Shown here piece by piece: positions 37,255 to 47,899 of a DNA stretch of 64,000 nt (the stretch's first letter is position 1; each line of letters opens with the position of its first letter). The notes below the pieces were generated by a model. The model ran no database searches. It saw only the letters and a list, made by a program, of their open reading frames with translations, and was not told where the DNA came from. This DNA is from Acanthopleura granulata (taxonomy: Eukaryota; Mollusca; Polyplacophora; Chitonida; Chitonidae). The translations under genes and the position numbers were made by a program. The stretch covers positions 6,059,928-6,123,927 of the forward strand of contig JABBOT010000015.1 of NCBI GenBank assembly GCA_016165875.1, written 5' to 3'.

Positions 37255-38045
37255 TGTGAGATGGATTTAACATCACTGCAATTATCTTTATCTAATTCTG
37301 CTGAAGCCATGGTGCTGTGGGGGAGATTATAAATTGTTACTTCTTAAAGACTTACCTGAACAGTTAGAACAAAACCCTAACCGAGCTAAACTGACAAGAG
37401 CCCGGATTTCACCGGTAACGTGCGACCACTTGCCAACTATCATACTGTCGTCACTGCTCTGGATTTACTCTCTATGCTGTAGTCTTTTGTATTGCTTATT
37501 TATTTGATTGATACTTTACGACGAACTCAAGAATATTTCACTTATACGAAGAGAGTCAGCATTATGGTAGGAGGAAACCGGGCAGAGCACGGGGGACACC
37601 CGCGACCACCCTCAAGTTGACCCACCCTGGCAGATCTTCCCACGTACTTTTTTTTATATTCTATTCCTGCCTATACCGGGATTCTGCTGTTCCACTAAGC
37701 ATTCCCGAGGCCTGGTCCTTTTGCATTGTTCTCATGTTATTGTGGATACATGTCTTAAATGTGATAACAACACAACACTATGAATAACTCGTGACCAGTG
37801 ACCTCCAATAAATTATGTTAAATATGACTGCAGTTTTTTTCATCTAATTCTGCTCGAGCCATGGCGCTGGGGGTGTGTAACCTGTTATTTTTTAAGCTCT
37901 TACATGACGAGTTAGAATATAACGCTAACTGAGGTAAACTGACAAGAGGCTGTATTTCACTGGTTAAATGTGACCATTTGTGAAAGTTCACACTGTAGTC
38001 CTTGCTCCTGTTTTACTCTCTGTTCTGTAATCCTTTATATTCTGA
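37255..38045. repeat. Two direct copies of a ~220-bp dispersed repeat
   Basis: Copies at 37255-37490 and 37830-38045 share TCTAATTCTGCT, GCCATGG-GCTG, AACTGACAAGAG, a TTTCAC-GGT block and TTTACTCTCT-TGCTGTA. Related pieces lie at 10047-10130 and 61985-62120. A SINE (37497-37650) lies between the two copies. Confidence 0.6.
37497..37650 (-). mobile_element. SINE 3' half, minus, between two dispersed repeat copies
   Basis: Inverted tail, AATATTTCACTTATACGA, GGAGGAAACCGGGCAGAGCA, ending at TTCCCACGTAC. Confidence 0.8.
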
Positions 38046-38213
38046 ACCTTGCAGTTTCTGGACAATCATGTTTGCTTTCTTTATCTTTGGCATTTTTTTA
38101 GATATTGGAGCTCGAATTGTACAAACACAGGCTTTACGTAGTAGCAATGACAACAGGTGCCCCGCCAGGCTTCTGTTTCTTACATGCATGTGTAAATTAT
38201 CAGCTAAAAATAA

Positions 38214-38286
38214 TCCTCCCTCACTAAACTGACTGGGCAGGCATACGTGGTGACCTTTCGTGCGACAGTTCATACGCCCATGAAGT
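38214..38286 (-). pseudogene. Inverted fragment of FKRP-like exon 3
   Basis: On the minus strand the frame reads MNCRTKGHHVCLPSQFSEGG, against MNCRTKYHHACLPIEFSEGG in exon 3. Only about 65 bp are conserved. It has the same orientation and order as the exon-1 copy at 40826-41271, so both probably derive from one inverted paralogue. No exon-2 counterpart was seen between them. Confidence 0.7.
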
Positions 38287-38732
38287 GGGTTTTTGGCGGG
38301 TTTTTTTGTTGTACAAATTTTTTACAAATCAGTTGATGTATTGTGTAATGTTAATACAAAACAAAGAAGACGTGACGTCGGCGGATTTCGGGTGGCTCAA
38401 CCCACTGTATTACTTGCTCTCAGTTACTTTTCCATTTGGAAACCTTCGGGAAATGGAGGGAGGTGAAGGGAGGTGGGGGTGGGTGCGTGGGGTGGTGGTG
38501 GTCAGAGATCCAGTTGGCCTTCAACAATCCTCTGAAGAGTTAGGTCACGTTGTATTATTCATCCTTTTCGGAACACAAACTTTGTTCAGAAACTCGTAAA
38601 GTACTGGAATTAATTATTAGACTATTACTATTATCAGTATTGTTCTGTAACGAACATATTATCCGCTCCAGTGCTCAAAACGTGAAGGTACGCTGACGTC
38701 GTCACCTGATGCGTAATTATCCGCAACCCTTC

Positions 38733-38784
38733 TGAGGGAGTTCGAGGAATGAATCACCAGGTGATATTGTCGAACTCTCTCCCA
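38733..38784. repeat. Imperfect short hairpin
   Basis: GGAGTTCGAGGAATGAATCACC pairs with GGTGATATTGTCGAACTCTC, allowing a few mismatches. Confidence 0.55.
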
Positions 38785-39237
38785 TGCAGAAGCCGTTATT
38801 TGTGAGCAAGCCAATCAAAATTCACTTACCATTTCCACCCTACTGCTCAATGTCGAGAAAGGTGTTCAAGAAAGTCATTCTGCACAAGATTTATTTTATG
38901 TATTACGACAGTTAAAATTATGCATTTCTATAGTGCTGTTTATAACGCTCCCTAAGCAGACAGAGAAGAACATCTTAAAATTTGACATGAGCAGTGCATT
39001 CACACAAGAACATCATAACAGCACCTGTATTCAGATAAGAACATCATAACAACACGTGTATTGCTCGCTACACTGCACAATTAATGCTTTTGGGTCGGGA
39101 AGAGCTCATGTTCTTCGGAAGTATTTTTAGACATATTTTATTTTGCTACTCGGGCTTTCCTTTTTCATCTTTTCTGCTTGTTGGTGGTATCGTTTTGTAG
39201 GGCGGTTTTAAAACTTTCATTACAGATATAAAGAACT

Positions 39238-39888
39238 CGTTGCAAACGGATGAGAAATCGTCCCCTAGTCGATCAGGCCGATTGCCAACCTGCTCAAGGT
39301 GACAGATCCACTGAAGAATGACACAAGGGCTTCTCCGGTATGCAGTTGAAGTTGTTATGTAATAGGTCTTGCAGTGTAACAGGCCAGCTAAAAATATATT
39401 CGTAACTAACCATGAGCGTCCACAGGGTCTTTTTTACACATTAATCAATCGGCTAATATCGCTTCATGTAAAACCTATGAGAAGTTTTGTTTCACGAATT
39501 ATATCGTGAATATATGACTCGGTCTTTGTCGGACATTTACTAAGTTGAACTGATAAATAAATGCCGGTGCTTTTTCTTTTTGGTTGGAATGATCTTTTAT
39601 TGGAAGTATACACCAAATATACACGTCCATGCATACTTATTATACATGTACTTGCAAGCATATCTAATGTGGAGCTGTGCAAAATGTAAACAAATAAGAC
39701 TTGTCTCTTGCCCGGTTTAATCATTTCCCCAGTAACTCACGGTACTCACGTTATAATTTAGAGCAGACATAGGAATCGAACTCCTGAGATCTATTGACAT
39801 GCGGAGTTTTCGGCTCTCCTTTTCTCCACGAAAAAATTTCACCTCACTACCGCAACACCGAGGAACGATTTCTCATCTAGTTGCAAGG
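39238..39888. mobile_element. Possible TIR element with ~28-bp ends
   Basis: GTTGCAAACGGATGAGAAATC is answered by the inverse of GATTTCTCATCTAGTTGCAA at 39868-39888. The internal 600 bp shows no gene. Confidence 0.4.
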
Positions 39889-40224
39889 GGTCCTTTGTAT
39901 GTGGTTTTCAGGAAATGAAAGCTGATGCACACTGGGCAAAATTCAGGCTTCGAGGCAAAATTAAAAATTCATAAAGCAGGGTGTAGTTTGACCCCTGTCA
40001 TCTGTCTGTTAACTTTGCAAAAAATTCATCGATCAACCCCTGTCGGCTTTGCCAGGGGACGGCCACTATCAGCCCGGGGAGTTAGGGCAGATTTAGGGAC
40101 CGTGGTGCGAGGTCAAATGCTAACATGTAGGAAATGGGAAATTAATTGCTGTTCGTGGCATGCTATGCGCCCCAGGTATCAATTATCATGGAGACGCCTT
40201 GTTTTCAGGGAGGTTATGACGAGT

Positions 40225-40786
40225 ACTATTTATTTATTTATTTGATTGGTGTTTTACGCCGTACTCAAGTATATTTGATTTGACGAGGGCGGCTAGCAAT
40301 ATGGTGGGCGGAAACTGGACAAACCCCAGGGGTTTATCTCACCTTTGATTGCACGAAGCTCGAACCCGCTATCTATCAAATACACTGAACTGGACACGGC
40401 TATTGCACCGTACTGTAGGGTTATTTCATTGGGCTGTGCGGTTAATGTGTTGTGCTGTACTGTTATTGCACTCTGTTGTAGGGTTATTGCACTCTCCTAA
40501 CGGTTATTTAATGGTGCTGTACGGTTATGGCACTTTGCTATATGGTTATGGCACTGCGCTGTACGGTTATTGCACTGTGCCCTACGGTTATTACTCTGTG
40601 GTGTACGCTTGTTTCATTGTGCTGTATGTTTCATTGTGCTGTACGCTTGTTTCATTGTGCTGTATGGTTATTGCATCATGCTGTGCGGTTATTCCGTAGT
40701 GCCGCATCTACAGGTTGCTCAGGTCTTCCCACGTCTTCCCATGTATGACTCGGAGGGGAAGTTAAACCAAGTCTGACTTGACCTCA
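40225..40786 (-). mobile_element. SINE split by the 21-bp satellite
   Basis: The 3' part is at 40225-40335 (TTGGTGTTTTACGCCGTACT) and the 5' part at 40708-40786 (CAGGTTGCTCAGGTCTTCCC and on toward CTGACTTGACCTCA). The satellite array and about 65 bp of other text lie between. Confidence 0.7.
40400..40705. repeat. 21-bp satellite, inverted relative to 24985-25645, inside a SINE
   Basis: The unit is close to TGTGCTGTACGGTTATTGCA, the reverse complement of the intron-1 satellite. The array separates the 3' part (40225-40335) and 5' part (40708-40786) of one minus-strand SINE. Confidence 0.85.
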
Positions 40787-40825
40787 TATAAAGAGACACC
40801 GATAAAGCTTAGGATCGCTGGATGG

Positions 40826-41271
40826 AATTACCTTGGATTTGAGGCAGTCGGCAGCTAATTCCAGAACAAGTACCAGACCGTATCCAGTACCTTGATTTCA
40901 GGTTTAAAGTTGTCACGTACAATGTACAGTTCGTACATTTTCATAAATTCAAACTTCAAATGAGCTTCAGTAGCAGCAGGTAAAGAAGGAGGAAAGCACT
41001 TTTTGGGAAGCTTAAGTTGTACGTCCTGTCGTAGGCCCGTGACAGCCTTACCTTTTGCTCGCCAAAAGGAGACATTTCAGACGATGAAATATCCACAGTT
41101 TTCTTTGATCATGTAATCACTTTGATATTTGAATACTCTTGGAATACATTGTGTAGTCTTCATTTTAAACGACTCACATCTTCATTGTAGGAAAACATTA
41201 GCACTGTCGCATTTTTTCCCATTCCTTTTCGAGCTGCAGCCAATGCAACCAATTCTCGAGCCTCCGATATT
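40826..41271 (-). pseudogene. Inverted, decayed copy of FKRP-like exon 1
   Basis: Read on the minus strand this matches exon 1 in three blocks. Block 1 (about 41271-41075) corresponds to 19022-19225, block 2 (about 41068-40895) to 19638-19810, and block 3 (about 40875-40826) to 19917-19962. The last block includes the exon-1 donor GGTAATTC, so the copy is genomic and not retroposed. Long internal deletions and frame changes make it non-coding. Its 5' limit is almost the same exon position (CGGAGGCTCGAG) at which the 20581 fragment starts. Confidence 0.75.
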
Positions 41272-41704
41272 GTGCTGCTGCTACATAACAAGGAAGGGAG
41301 TCGGTGTGTACATGGTAGTTATGGCCGTCCATGTATACACTAGGCACAAGGTACATGGTTATGGTCGTGGTCATGGGGTTCAGGTTGAAGCCATGAATGA
41401 ATGGGGATGAATGGGAGGGAGTTCCCGTCGTAGAAAAAACCAAAAAAAATCTTTTGGAATCCTCTGCTGTGCTGCTGTGGAGTGTGGATACCTGTACATG
41501 TATGAATGAACGGGATGAATGGCAGGCGCGTGTGTCTGTACTTGTCATGCGACGTCATGGTGTGTGACGTCACAGGTGGGGGAATCCCTTGCTGACCTCT
41601 TGACCTCGTGTGGTTTATGATTGAAGGTTCTAGAAAGTTTTGGAAAACATGGCTGCTGGTTCGCAGTGAAAATAAAAGAAAATGATCAACAATAGTGGAT
41701 ATAT

Positions 41705-41712
41705 GTATATAA
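41705..41712 (+). promoter_or_regulatory. Candidate TATA box before the zinc-finger/PolB reading frame
   Basis: TATATAAG lies about 140 bp upstream of the ATG at 41850, within the likely left end of the Polinton relic. Motif match only. Confidence 0.3.
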
Positions 41713-41849
41713 GCGTCTATGTGTGTGTGGGTAATGAGCCATTCTCATGTTTGCCGCTAAGCCCGACATACACGCGTTGGAAGAGTAGGCGTTAGACTTG
41801 TGCTACATACATATATAGTTATAGTTGTAGCTAGAGGTACAAGCCGAGT

Positions 41850-42047
41850 ATGGGATTCGTATGTTTTTTGTTTTGGCGTGTGTTTGACCACCGTCAAAAC
41901 CTAAATCGGCACAAGGGTGACGTTCACCAGTCGGGGAGACCCTCGTATAGTTGCAAAGACTGTGATCGGTAGTTCAACCGTATGTCAAACCTGAAGCGGC
42001 ATCGTAGGAAGCAGCACGGAGACCGAAAGATGGAACGGGAGACAACT
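41850..42047 (+). pseudogene. Broken two-finger C2H2 zinc-finger exon
   Basis: The frame from ATG 41850 reads a first finger FDHRQNLNRHKGDVH, whose second Cys position is Phe, then a canonical second finger CKDCDR-stop-FNRMSNLKRHRRKQH. An in-frame TAG at 41970-41972 interrupts the second finger. The exon ends in GTAAGT at 42048, a good donor. It lies on the same strand as, and 1.7 kb upstream of, the PolB remnant, so it may be the first exon of that transcript or a separate host-derived finger gene. Confidence 0.6.
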
Positions 42048-42739
42048 GTAAGTTTTTTTCATAGTGTTATTATCATATAGCATGCACCCATAGCATGCTG
42101 TGTATATTAGGGAAACTCTGTAAATATATATAGAGGGATTATCTGCGCTTTTTGTAAAACATTATGACATCGATTTGGTTTTTATACTATAACGGTTTTT
42201 CCTATTCTCAGCTTTGTGTGACTTTAAAAAAAAAGGAAAAAGAAAAAAGATGACTCATATTCAGTACTATTTTTTCCATTCACGTCAGTGTTAACTGAGG
42301 AGAGAAAGGTATTTTCTTCCCGCGCGCGATAAAAAAAATGATGCAATTTCACGATTTCATGATAGCTTGAGCTGAGTACATCATATAATCCTAATACATC
42401 TACCACGGTTATGCTAGAAGAATTTTTTTACCATGGGCGTGTCCGTTCAATTACACTGCGGTTGTGTGAGAGGGCGTGTCCTTTATCACACTGAGGCATT
42501 CCCTGGGCTGGTATCAATGAACATCCACGAAAGAAGGAAGCCGTGTGTGTAAATACAGAGTGACATGACGCGCGTTATGTATATGTCAGTAGGTCAACAG
42601 CTGACTGCCAACAAATGTAATGCATGTCCCTGGCTGTTATGAATGAAAGCCGTCAATGACTCAAGGCATGAGTATATGAGCGTGTGTAAAGTAGAGTAAC
42701 ACTCAGTCTGCTGTCAGTGGGGTGAAAGGGCGTACGTGA

Positions 42740-42915
42740 TAGGTACACGTATATATTTAAGTATATATATCAGTATATATCAGTATGTATATATAGGTAT
42801 ATAACTCTGTAGGTCTATATATCTATAGCTTTATAGCTATATTTGTGTATGTATAGACATCCACACCTACATACATGTATGTAGGACAAAAGGCGTGTAT
42901 GTGTACATGTGTATA
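42740..42915. repeat. TA-rich simple repeat in Polinton left part
   Basis: TATATATCAG/TATGTATATA variants over about 175 bp, within the putative intron between the zinc-finger exon and the PolB remnant. Confidence 0.7.
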
Positions 42916-43082
42916 TGTGTATATGTATGTTTAAGAAAAAATGCGTCATTCTGAAAAGGTAGGAGGTATTTCTAGTTAGTCTGATACATATATATAGTCA
43001 AACACACAGAACACATAAAAAACGTTAGTGTTTGTTTGTTTTGTAGGTCGGTTGGTCAGTCAGTCGACTCACTAAGCATGGG

Positions 43083-43378
43083 TCATATGGTGATAGAAAT
43101 TCCCTGGCGATTCATAGCCACTCCGATTGACGCTGCTGCTATTGCCTTGGGCTTGTAGTCGGCGTCGCCGGTGAAGTCCCAGAAATAGGGCGTCCTGTAA
43201 AATACTCGTGGGAGCCCTCTTGGGTTGATTTCGCTTTTTGTGGCTTTGTAATGTCGGGGTTGAATGTAGTGGGCCACCGGCTTCGCCTGTAGAAGGATGA
43301 CCATCGACTAGGGGCTAAGACATGGTATTTCCTCGACTGGCTTCTTTTCTCCTTGTTACCTTTCTTAGGAGGCATGAC
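43083..43378 (-). pseudogene. Unrecognised minus-strand reading frames, left part of Polinton relic
   Basis: Two overlapping minus-strand frames both look protein-like: one begins MPPKKGNKEKRSQSRKYHV, basic like a core protein; the other holds GLPRVFYRTPYFWDFTGDAD. They may be a single protein broken by a frameshift. No family is assigned. Confidence 0.3.
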
Positions 43379-43442
43379 CTCTGTTCTCGGCCATGACGTG
43401 GATTAAGCTAATGACACACATGATTTGTTTTCTCTTATGTAG

Positions 43443-44371
43443 GTTTAGCGCACCTCAGAGACTGGAGGCCGTGCGACCGCTTCACCGATGAATCCGTCAG
43501 CCGAACCGCAGCCCCAGTTTCATTCTGCTGTCGGGGTCAGGCACCTCAAGGCTGCTACGGTTACGTTTGTCCCTACGGCTACCCCATCATCTCCACCGGC
43601 CGCCGACCACCAGTCTCCTTCACCTGAGGCTCTCTTTAGTCCACTGGGCACGAGCTGCGAGGATGGCTGGGAGGAGCCTGAGAGCTTCCCTGCCAATGAC
43701 TTGGGCACAATCGGCTTGAATGCTCACCCGTTTTAGCCGGATCAGCTCACATCGCCATCTGACGTGCTCACCTCGGAGCCAGTATTACGGGAGGTAATCA
43801 TAGGAGTGTATCCCATAGCCATATACTTAAAACAGCTGTTTCTCGACCAGCCTGCAGCGTTCCGTGTGAAATTAGCCTACGAATTTAGTCTGCGTCACCA
43901 GAACACGAATCAATTGTGGTATTTTTACCCCAGTACCAACACCCACGTGCACTCCTAACCCCGAAACATTCGGTCCTACGAGGATGCAAATACATTAGCC
44001 AGTGACATGTTGGCTACGCTCGCCTGGACTGGGCACGGCAACAACGCTCTAATAGCAAATGGCTGGTAGACACCGTGGCCAACGTCTCGTTCTATATCCA
44101 TAAACCCTGTACCACTCACAGTGGCACGCCGGTGCAGCTTCCGGACTATGTGAAGTGCAAGGGCCTGTACAGCGTGGTGAGTGTTTTTTTCCGATACTTT
44201 CTCCTAGCCAAGGGCCATTTACAAAACTGCTTGAAAGCTATTGGTATGAAAAATAAATATTTCCAGGGGATTCCCCCAGGCACACTGGATTTTGTCAAGA
44301 CACTGTTTGAAGTGAACATTCTTGTGTATGAACTTGTGGTATTGGTCTACAATCAAGGCGAAGACAAATAG
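43443..44371 (+). pseudogene. Polinton protein-primed DNA polymerase B, N-terminal remnant
   Basis: The stretch starts after an acceptor-like CTCTTATGTAG. A Pro/Ser-rich frame (43488-43736) ends at a TAG and continues in the same frame at 43764-43958 with SLRHQNTNQLWYFYPSTNTH, which resembles the N-terminal region of Polinton PolB proteins. A shifted frame (44075-44371) continues with VSFYIHKP, then PVQLPDYVK, and ends VNILVYELVVLVYN, like the VNIVVYEL segment of that family. Only the N-terminal few hundred residues remain; exonuclease and polymerase motifs are absent. The frame stops at TAG, where capsid sequence of opposite orientation begins. Confidence 0.55.
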
Positions 44372-44374
44372 GGT

Positions 44375-45331
44375 GTACTCACCTCCAATATCGCAACGTG
44401 TGGTGCTGTGGCGGCAAACAGGTTCATGTACGAGCGGATGTATTTGTCCGAGGTTAAAGTCCGGCGTGAGTTGCTTGGCGGCACCCGACGTCCTACCACG
44501 TGTAAGGTCATGTAGTTTATGTTAAAGTGTCGGAAGTTGAAGGGGTTTAGCTGGTAGGTTCCGTCCAAGGCCGTGTTCGATATACACCACATGACGAGGT
44601 GCTGAGAGAGGCTGCCTAAAAATGATTTGTTCGTTAGTTGAGGTATGTCCCCTAGGCAGGGAGAAATACTTGGTCAGTACGCGGTAAATCGGGTGCTTGG
44701 CCGAGGTCTTCTCCAAGGCTTTCAAATGCCCTAGCAAAACACTGCAATGGACTTTGATTTTCCTCACAGACCACCGTTACTTCCTCAAAGACTGTCTTGA
44801 AATCAGCTGCCCGTATCTGACCTTTCTTCGCCCACTTGTGCCGGTGACATCAGCGCAAAGGTGTCTTTGGCCGGGGTCAGACGCAGTCGAACATGTCGCA
44901 GTGAAACCGGCCTATCATATCAATCGAATGACTCCTTGCAGCCAAGTCCATCCGCTTCGCAAAACCACGATTCTTGAGCGCATGTAGTTCTCATCTTCCC
45001 AGCGGTATCCTCATACCACAGACTTCCCGTGAATTGAGTGTTTTTGGCATCATCCCCGTAGGTAAGCAAGGTGTCGATGTATGCGCGGTAAGGGTACATG
45101 TCGGTAGAGGCGCTGATAAACTTGTTATGGAGGGAGACGTCTTTTTGTTGCCACAGAGAATGCATCCTCAGATCAGTGCGTGCCACGGCGATCCCGTCCG
45201 GCATTCCGCCTTGGCCGTTCACCACTTTGGCTTTCACACACAAAGGCTGAGGAGAAGCATGGGTGATAGTTCCCAATCGCCCGCTGAGGGCCATGGCGAG
45301 GATAGGGTAATAGGCGGTAGGGTAATAACCC
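44375..45331 (-). pseudogene. Polinton major capsid protein (F54H12.2-like), broken
   Basis: On the minus strand, from high to low coordinates, three collinear pieces are seen. Piece 1 (from ~45331) includes KFISASTDMYPYRAYIDTL and LTYGDDAKNTQFTGSLWY. Piece 2 (44522-44767) begins with GHLKALEKTSAKHPIYRV. Piece 3 (44413-44592) includes YQLNPFNFRHFNINYMTLHV and SYMNLFAATA. These are signatures of the double jelly-roll capsid family of Polintons. Frameshifts separate the pieces, stop codons lie between 44767 and 44920, and the C-terminal part is missing after the NLFAATA segment. Confidence 0.78.
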
Positions 45332-45660
45332 TCGAGAGTGTGATCTTGTAGGCGTGGTCTCCTCCGTAGACCATAAACCAGACCTCGTTGAACCAGGATC
45401 ATGGGTATTGTACTTCTGTCAGGCCACATTCTCAGTCGCCCGAAAGATGGATCGCTTTAGGCAGTTGGGTGATGTAATGTGTTAAGGTATTGCACGGAAA
45501 ACAATAGTCGAGAGAACAAATACTTGGTAAGCTCATGCTGTTCATTCTATGACTTGGAGCTCAACTAACACTATAGTATCAGGAGCTGGCCTTTTAAACA
45601 GGGAAACCACCACAGAGATCGAACGATTTTACAGCTGGACCGTGAACATGCGACAGGTTT

Positions 45661-45963
45661 CTATCGGCTACCTGAGACCGTGAGAGTATGTTGTTGCTGT
45701 TCCCGCTCTCCCTTCTTCTTGTACTCTGTTTTATGCTTTTCATGCCCAGAGGACTGAGTCGAATTAACTAGGGGTGAGCATGTAGCCTTTTGCGTATCAG
45801 ATGTGTGCATATCCGCGGGCTTATCTCCTAAGGCCTTTTCTTCCTTTTTCTTTTCTCCCTTGCTCATCTGAGGTGACGTTGATGTTGCAGGTGAAGGTAG
45901 AGGTAGACCTGGGGCTGGCTTCGGCGGCGTGAGACTACACTGATGCTGACCTTGAAATGTCAA
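45661..45963 (-). pseudogene. Lys/Ser/Pro-rich reading frame in Polinton relic
   Basis: A 100-codon minus-strand frame of low complexity (PKPAPGLPLPSPATSTS, then MSKGEKKKEEKALGDKPAD). It lies between the capsid and the small basic protein gene, both on the same strand. No recognised family; it could be a disordered linker or virion protein. Confidence 0.3.
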
Positions 45964-46163
45964 GTACCGTTTGGGAACCAGTTCATATCGGCGAGTCTTA
46001 TGTTTATTTCACAATGTTTCATTTTTTAAAATACTTTGCATGTCACCATCTGGCGTGTTGAAGACTTTGACAGTAGGCGGGACCGGGTAAGGCGAAGTCG
46101 GCTGAAATAATCCCTCCAATAGGCGGGGGTTCGACTAGGGCCATATTTTCACGTCTTTAACGA

Positions 46164-46478
46164 CTACCCCCAAGCAATCCACTTACGGCAGAGGCGATAA
46201 CAGGGATGCCAAACAAGAAGCCGAGTCATCAGCCTTTCTATAGAATGGTCCGTTTGGGACGGAGTGGAGTACGCTTGCTTACTAGCATACGTAGAAGTGT
46301 CTTGCGCGGACGTAACCGAGGGATCTGAACCTTTAACAGTTAAGGTATTCTTAGCAGATTCACACATACAGCGGATAAATTCTGCACTGGGTTCGTGAAG
46401 AATTGTCCGCTTGACCTGCCGGTGGCCATTGGCCAGGAGTTTTAGCAAGGGAGCAAAGCGACGTAGCCAGACTTGCAT
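46164..46478 (-). pseudogene. Small basic Polinton virion-type protein, degenerate
   Basis: The minus-strand frame opens MQVWLRRFAPLLKLLANGH and continues FIRCMCESAKNTLTVKGSD. This resembles the short Polinton/adenovirus pX-like proteins that carry a PLLKLLAK...ICECALNVL...G pattern. The C-terminal hydrophobic part is recognisable only out of frame. It lies directly between the capsid side and the ATPase, the usual neighbourhood. Confidence 0.5.
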
Positions 46479-46539
46479 GGCTGAGATGTGAGGAAGTTTT
46501 AGGACTTTGGTTAGAAGACGTATTGGACCTCATCGGGAA

Positions 46540-47095
46540 ACACGTGATCCGCAAAAGGAGACGATCGGGTGTAGTTTACTTGAAATCGACGAGGAAACAT
46601 CCATAAGGCTCGGACGTGACATCTTGAAAGGCCTCTTGCACGTACTGAATCTTGCCTGGGGCCATTTGCTTGGCGATGGCAGTGATCTGAGACATGTCTC
46701 TGGGGTTTTTAAATACTACCAAGTAGTGAGCATTTAAGTTGATAGTCCTATGGTCTTTGCTTTTGTTAGAAGATTCTGTACGATGTAAATGACACTGGTA
46801 TTGTGGCGATGACTCCCTTTGGTAAAGTCTGCCTTCACACGCTAGTCTACTTCGGCCATAAGATCATCGACAATCACTAATATCGGATTCTCCGGGTTGA
46901 ATGCTATGGGACTGGGTACTCCTTCCTGAATGTCAACATTCGGCAAGGTGGCATGCATGGGTTACCATTAATACCATACCACACGCTCTGGGGATGGGTG
47001 AATGAGTTCCCGAGAGTACTCTATGACACGTTTGTGAACTGCCTGCCGGTTCACTGACGAGGCAGGAATAAGCGAGGGTCCAGCCTACATCCATG
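46540..47095 (-). pseudogene. Polinton packaging ATPase (A32/FtsK type), inactivated
   Basis: On the minus strand the region gives YSRELIHPSPERVVWY near 47000, a Walker B-like NPENPILVIVDDLMAEV near 46860-46915, then VIYIVQNLL, LNAHYLVVFKNPRDMSQI and YGCFLVDFK, all strongly typical of the family that pumps DNA into capsids. Where the P-loop GxxGxGKT should be, the frame reads GPSLIPASSVN, with no Gly-Lys-Thr. A TAG follows the Walker B block and a further shift occurs near 46770. Confidence 0.75.
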
Positions 47096-47109
47096 GGTGT
47101 GAGAAATAG

Positions 47110-47448
47110 TCAAGGCGAAGGTAGTTGTCTAAGGCCGGCGAGGATGGAGCTAAAAAGGCACGCGGTGTTGGAATCGTAGACAGGCGGGCTGGAGACTGAT
47201 GGGGATGTCATGAAACCGACCTGTAGGATGGTGGGTTCAGCCTTTGGTAATGTAGGCTTGGGCCTAGCTCGCTCAGTAGGTTTGATAGTACTAATAATAT
47301 TGCTAATACTGATAGTGTGAGTAGGCTGAGTAAGTACCAGAGTAGACAGCTGACGTGGTACCGGCGTAGAAGGCTGACTGGGTACCAGAGTGATGTCGTC
47401 CGCCGTGAATGGTCTATGCCCGGTAAACGGCCGGCGAAACTTGTCCAT
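47110..47448 (-). pseudogene. Unrecognised Pro/Thr-rich reading frame next to the ATPase
   Basis: A 112-codon minus-strand frame starts MDKFRRPFTGHRPF and is rich in Thr, Pro and Ser. It may be a small Polinton protein or the divergent start of the ATPase gene. No family is recognised. Confidence 0.25.
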
Positions 47449-47519
47449 TAGCGTCTTATTTCCAAATGACTAGTGGAACTTGTCAAACAGCGTTTTGTTC
47501 AATCGCTGTTGGAGAATAC

Positions 47520-47660
47520 GTACCAAGAACTGATCATCGGTGAGGTGGCACTCAGATCACTTGTCAGCCAGACTACCAACAGTCCAATATACAACAGCAC
47601 TCCGGTCACTGCTACAGCGGTACCTTTATTCTCAAGCAGGCTTTGTAGGTTGTCGTCTAT
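47520..47660 (-). pseudogene. Possible short membrane-protein remnant
   Basis: On the minus strand the text AVTGVLLYIGLLVVWLTSDL is a plausible transmembrane helix without stops for about 50 codons. No ATG or family is identified. It lies between the ATPase and integrase relics. Confidence 0.2.
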
Positions 47661-47899
47661 CACTTAAGTATGGTGAGAGTAGACTGGGAGCAGGCGGGGT
47701 GGGGGAGGGATTAGTTTGTATTGGCTTTTTCCGTCCCACTGGCGCGATGCACGCCAACTGGGAGCAGGCAGGGTGGGGACAGGTTTAAATACGCTTCACG
47801 CCTGACCCTGGCACCCACGAATTGAATCTGGTTGACCACCCTCGCCATTTCACCTAGTGATATGTTCTGCCACGCTCCTTCTTGCTGTCTAATACAATC

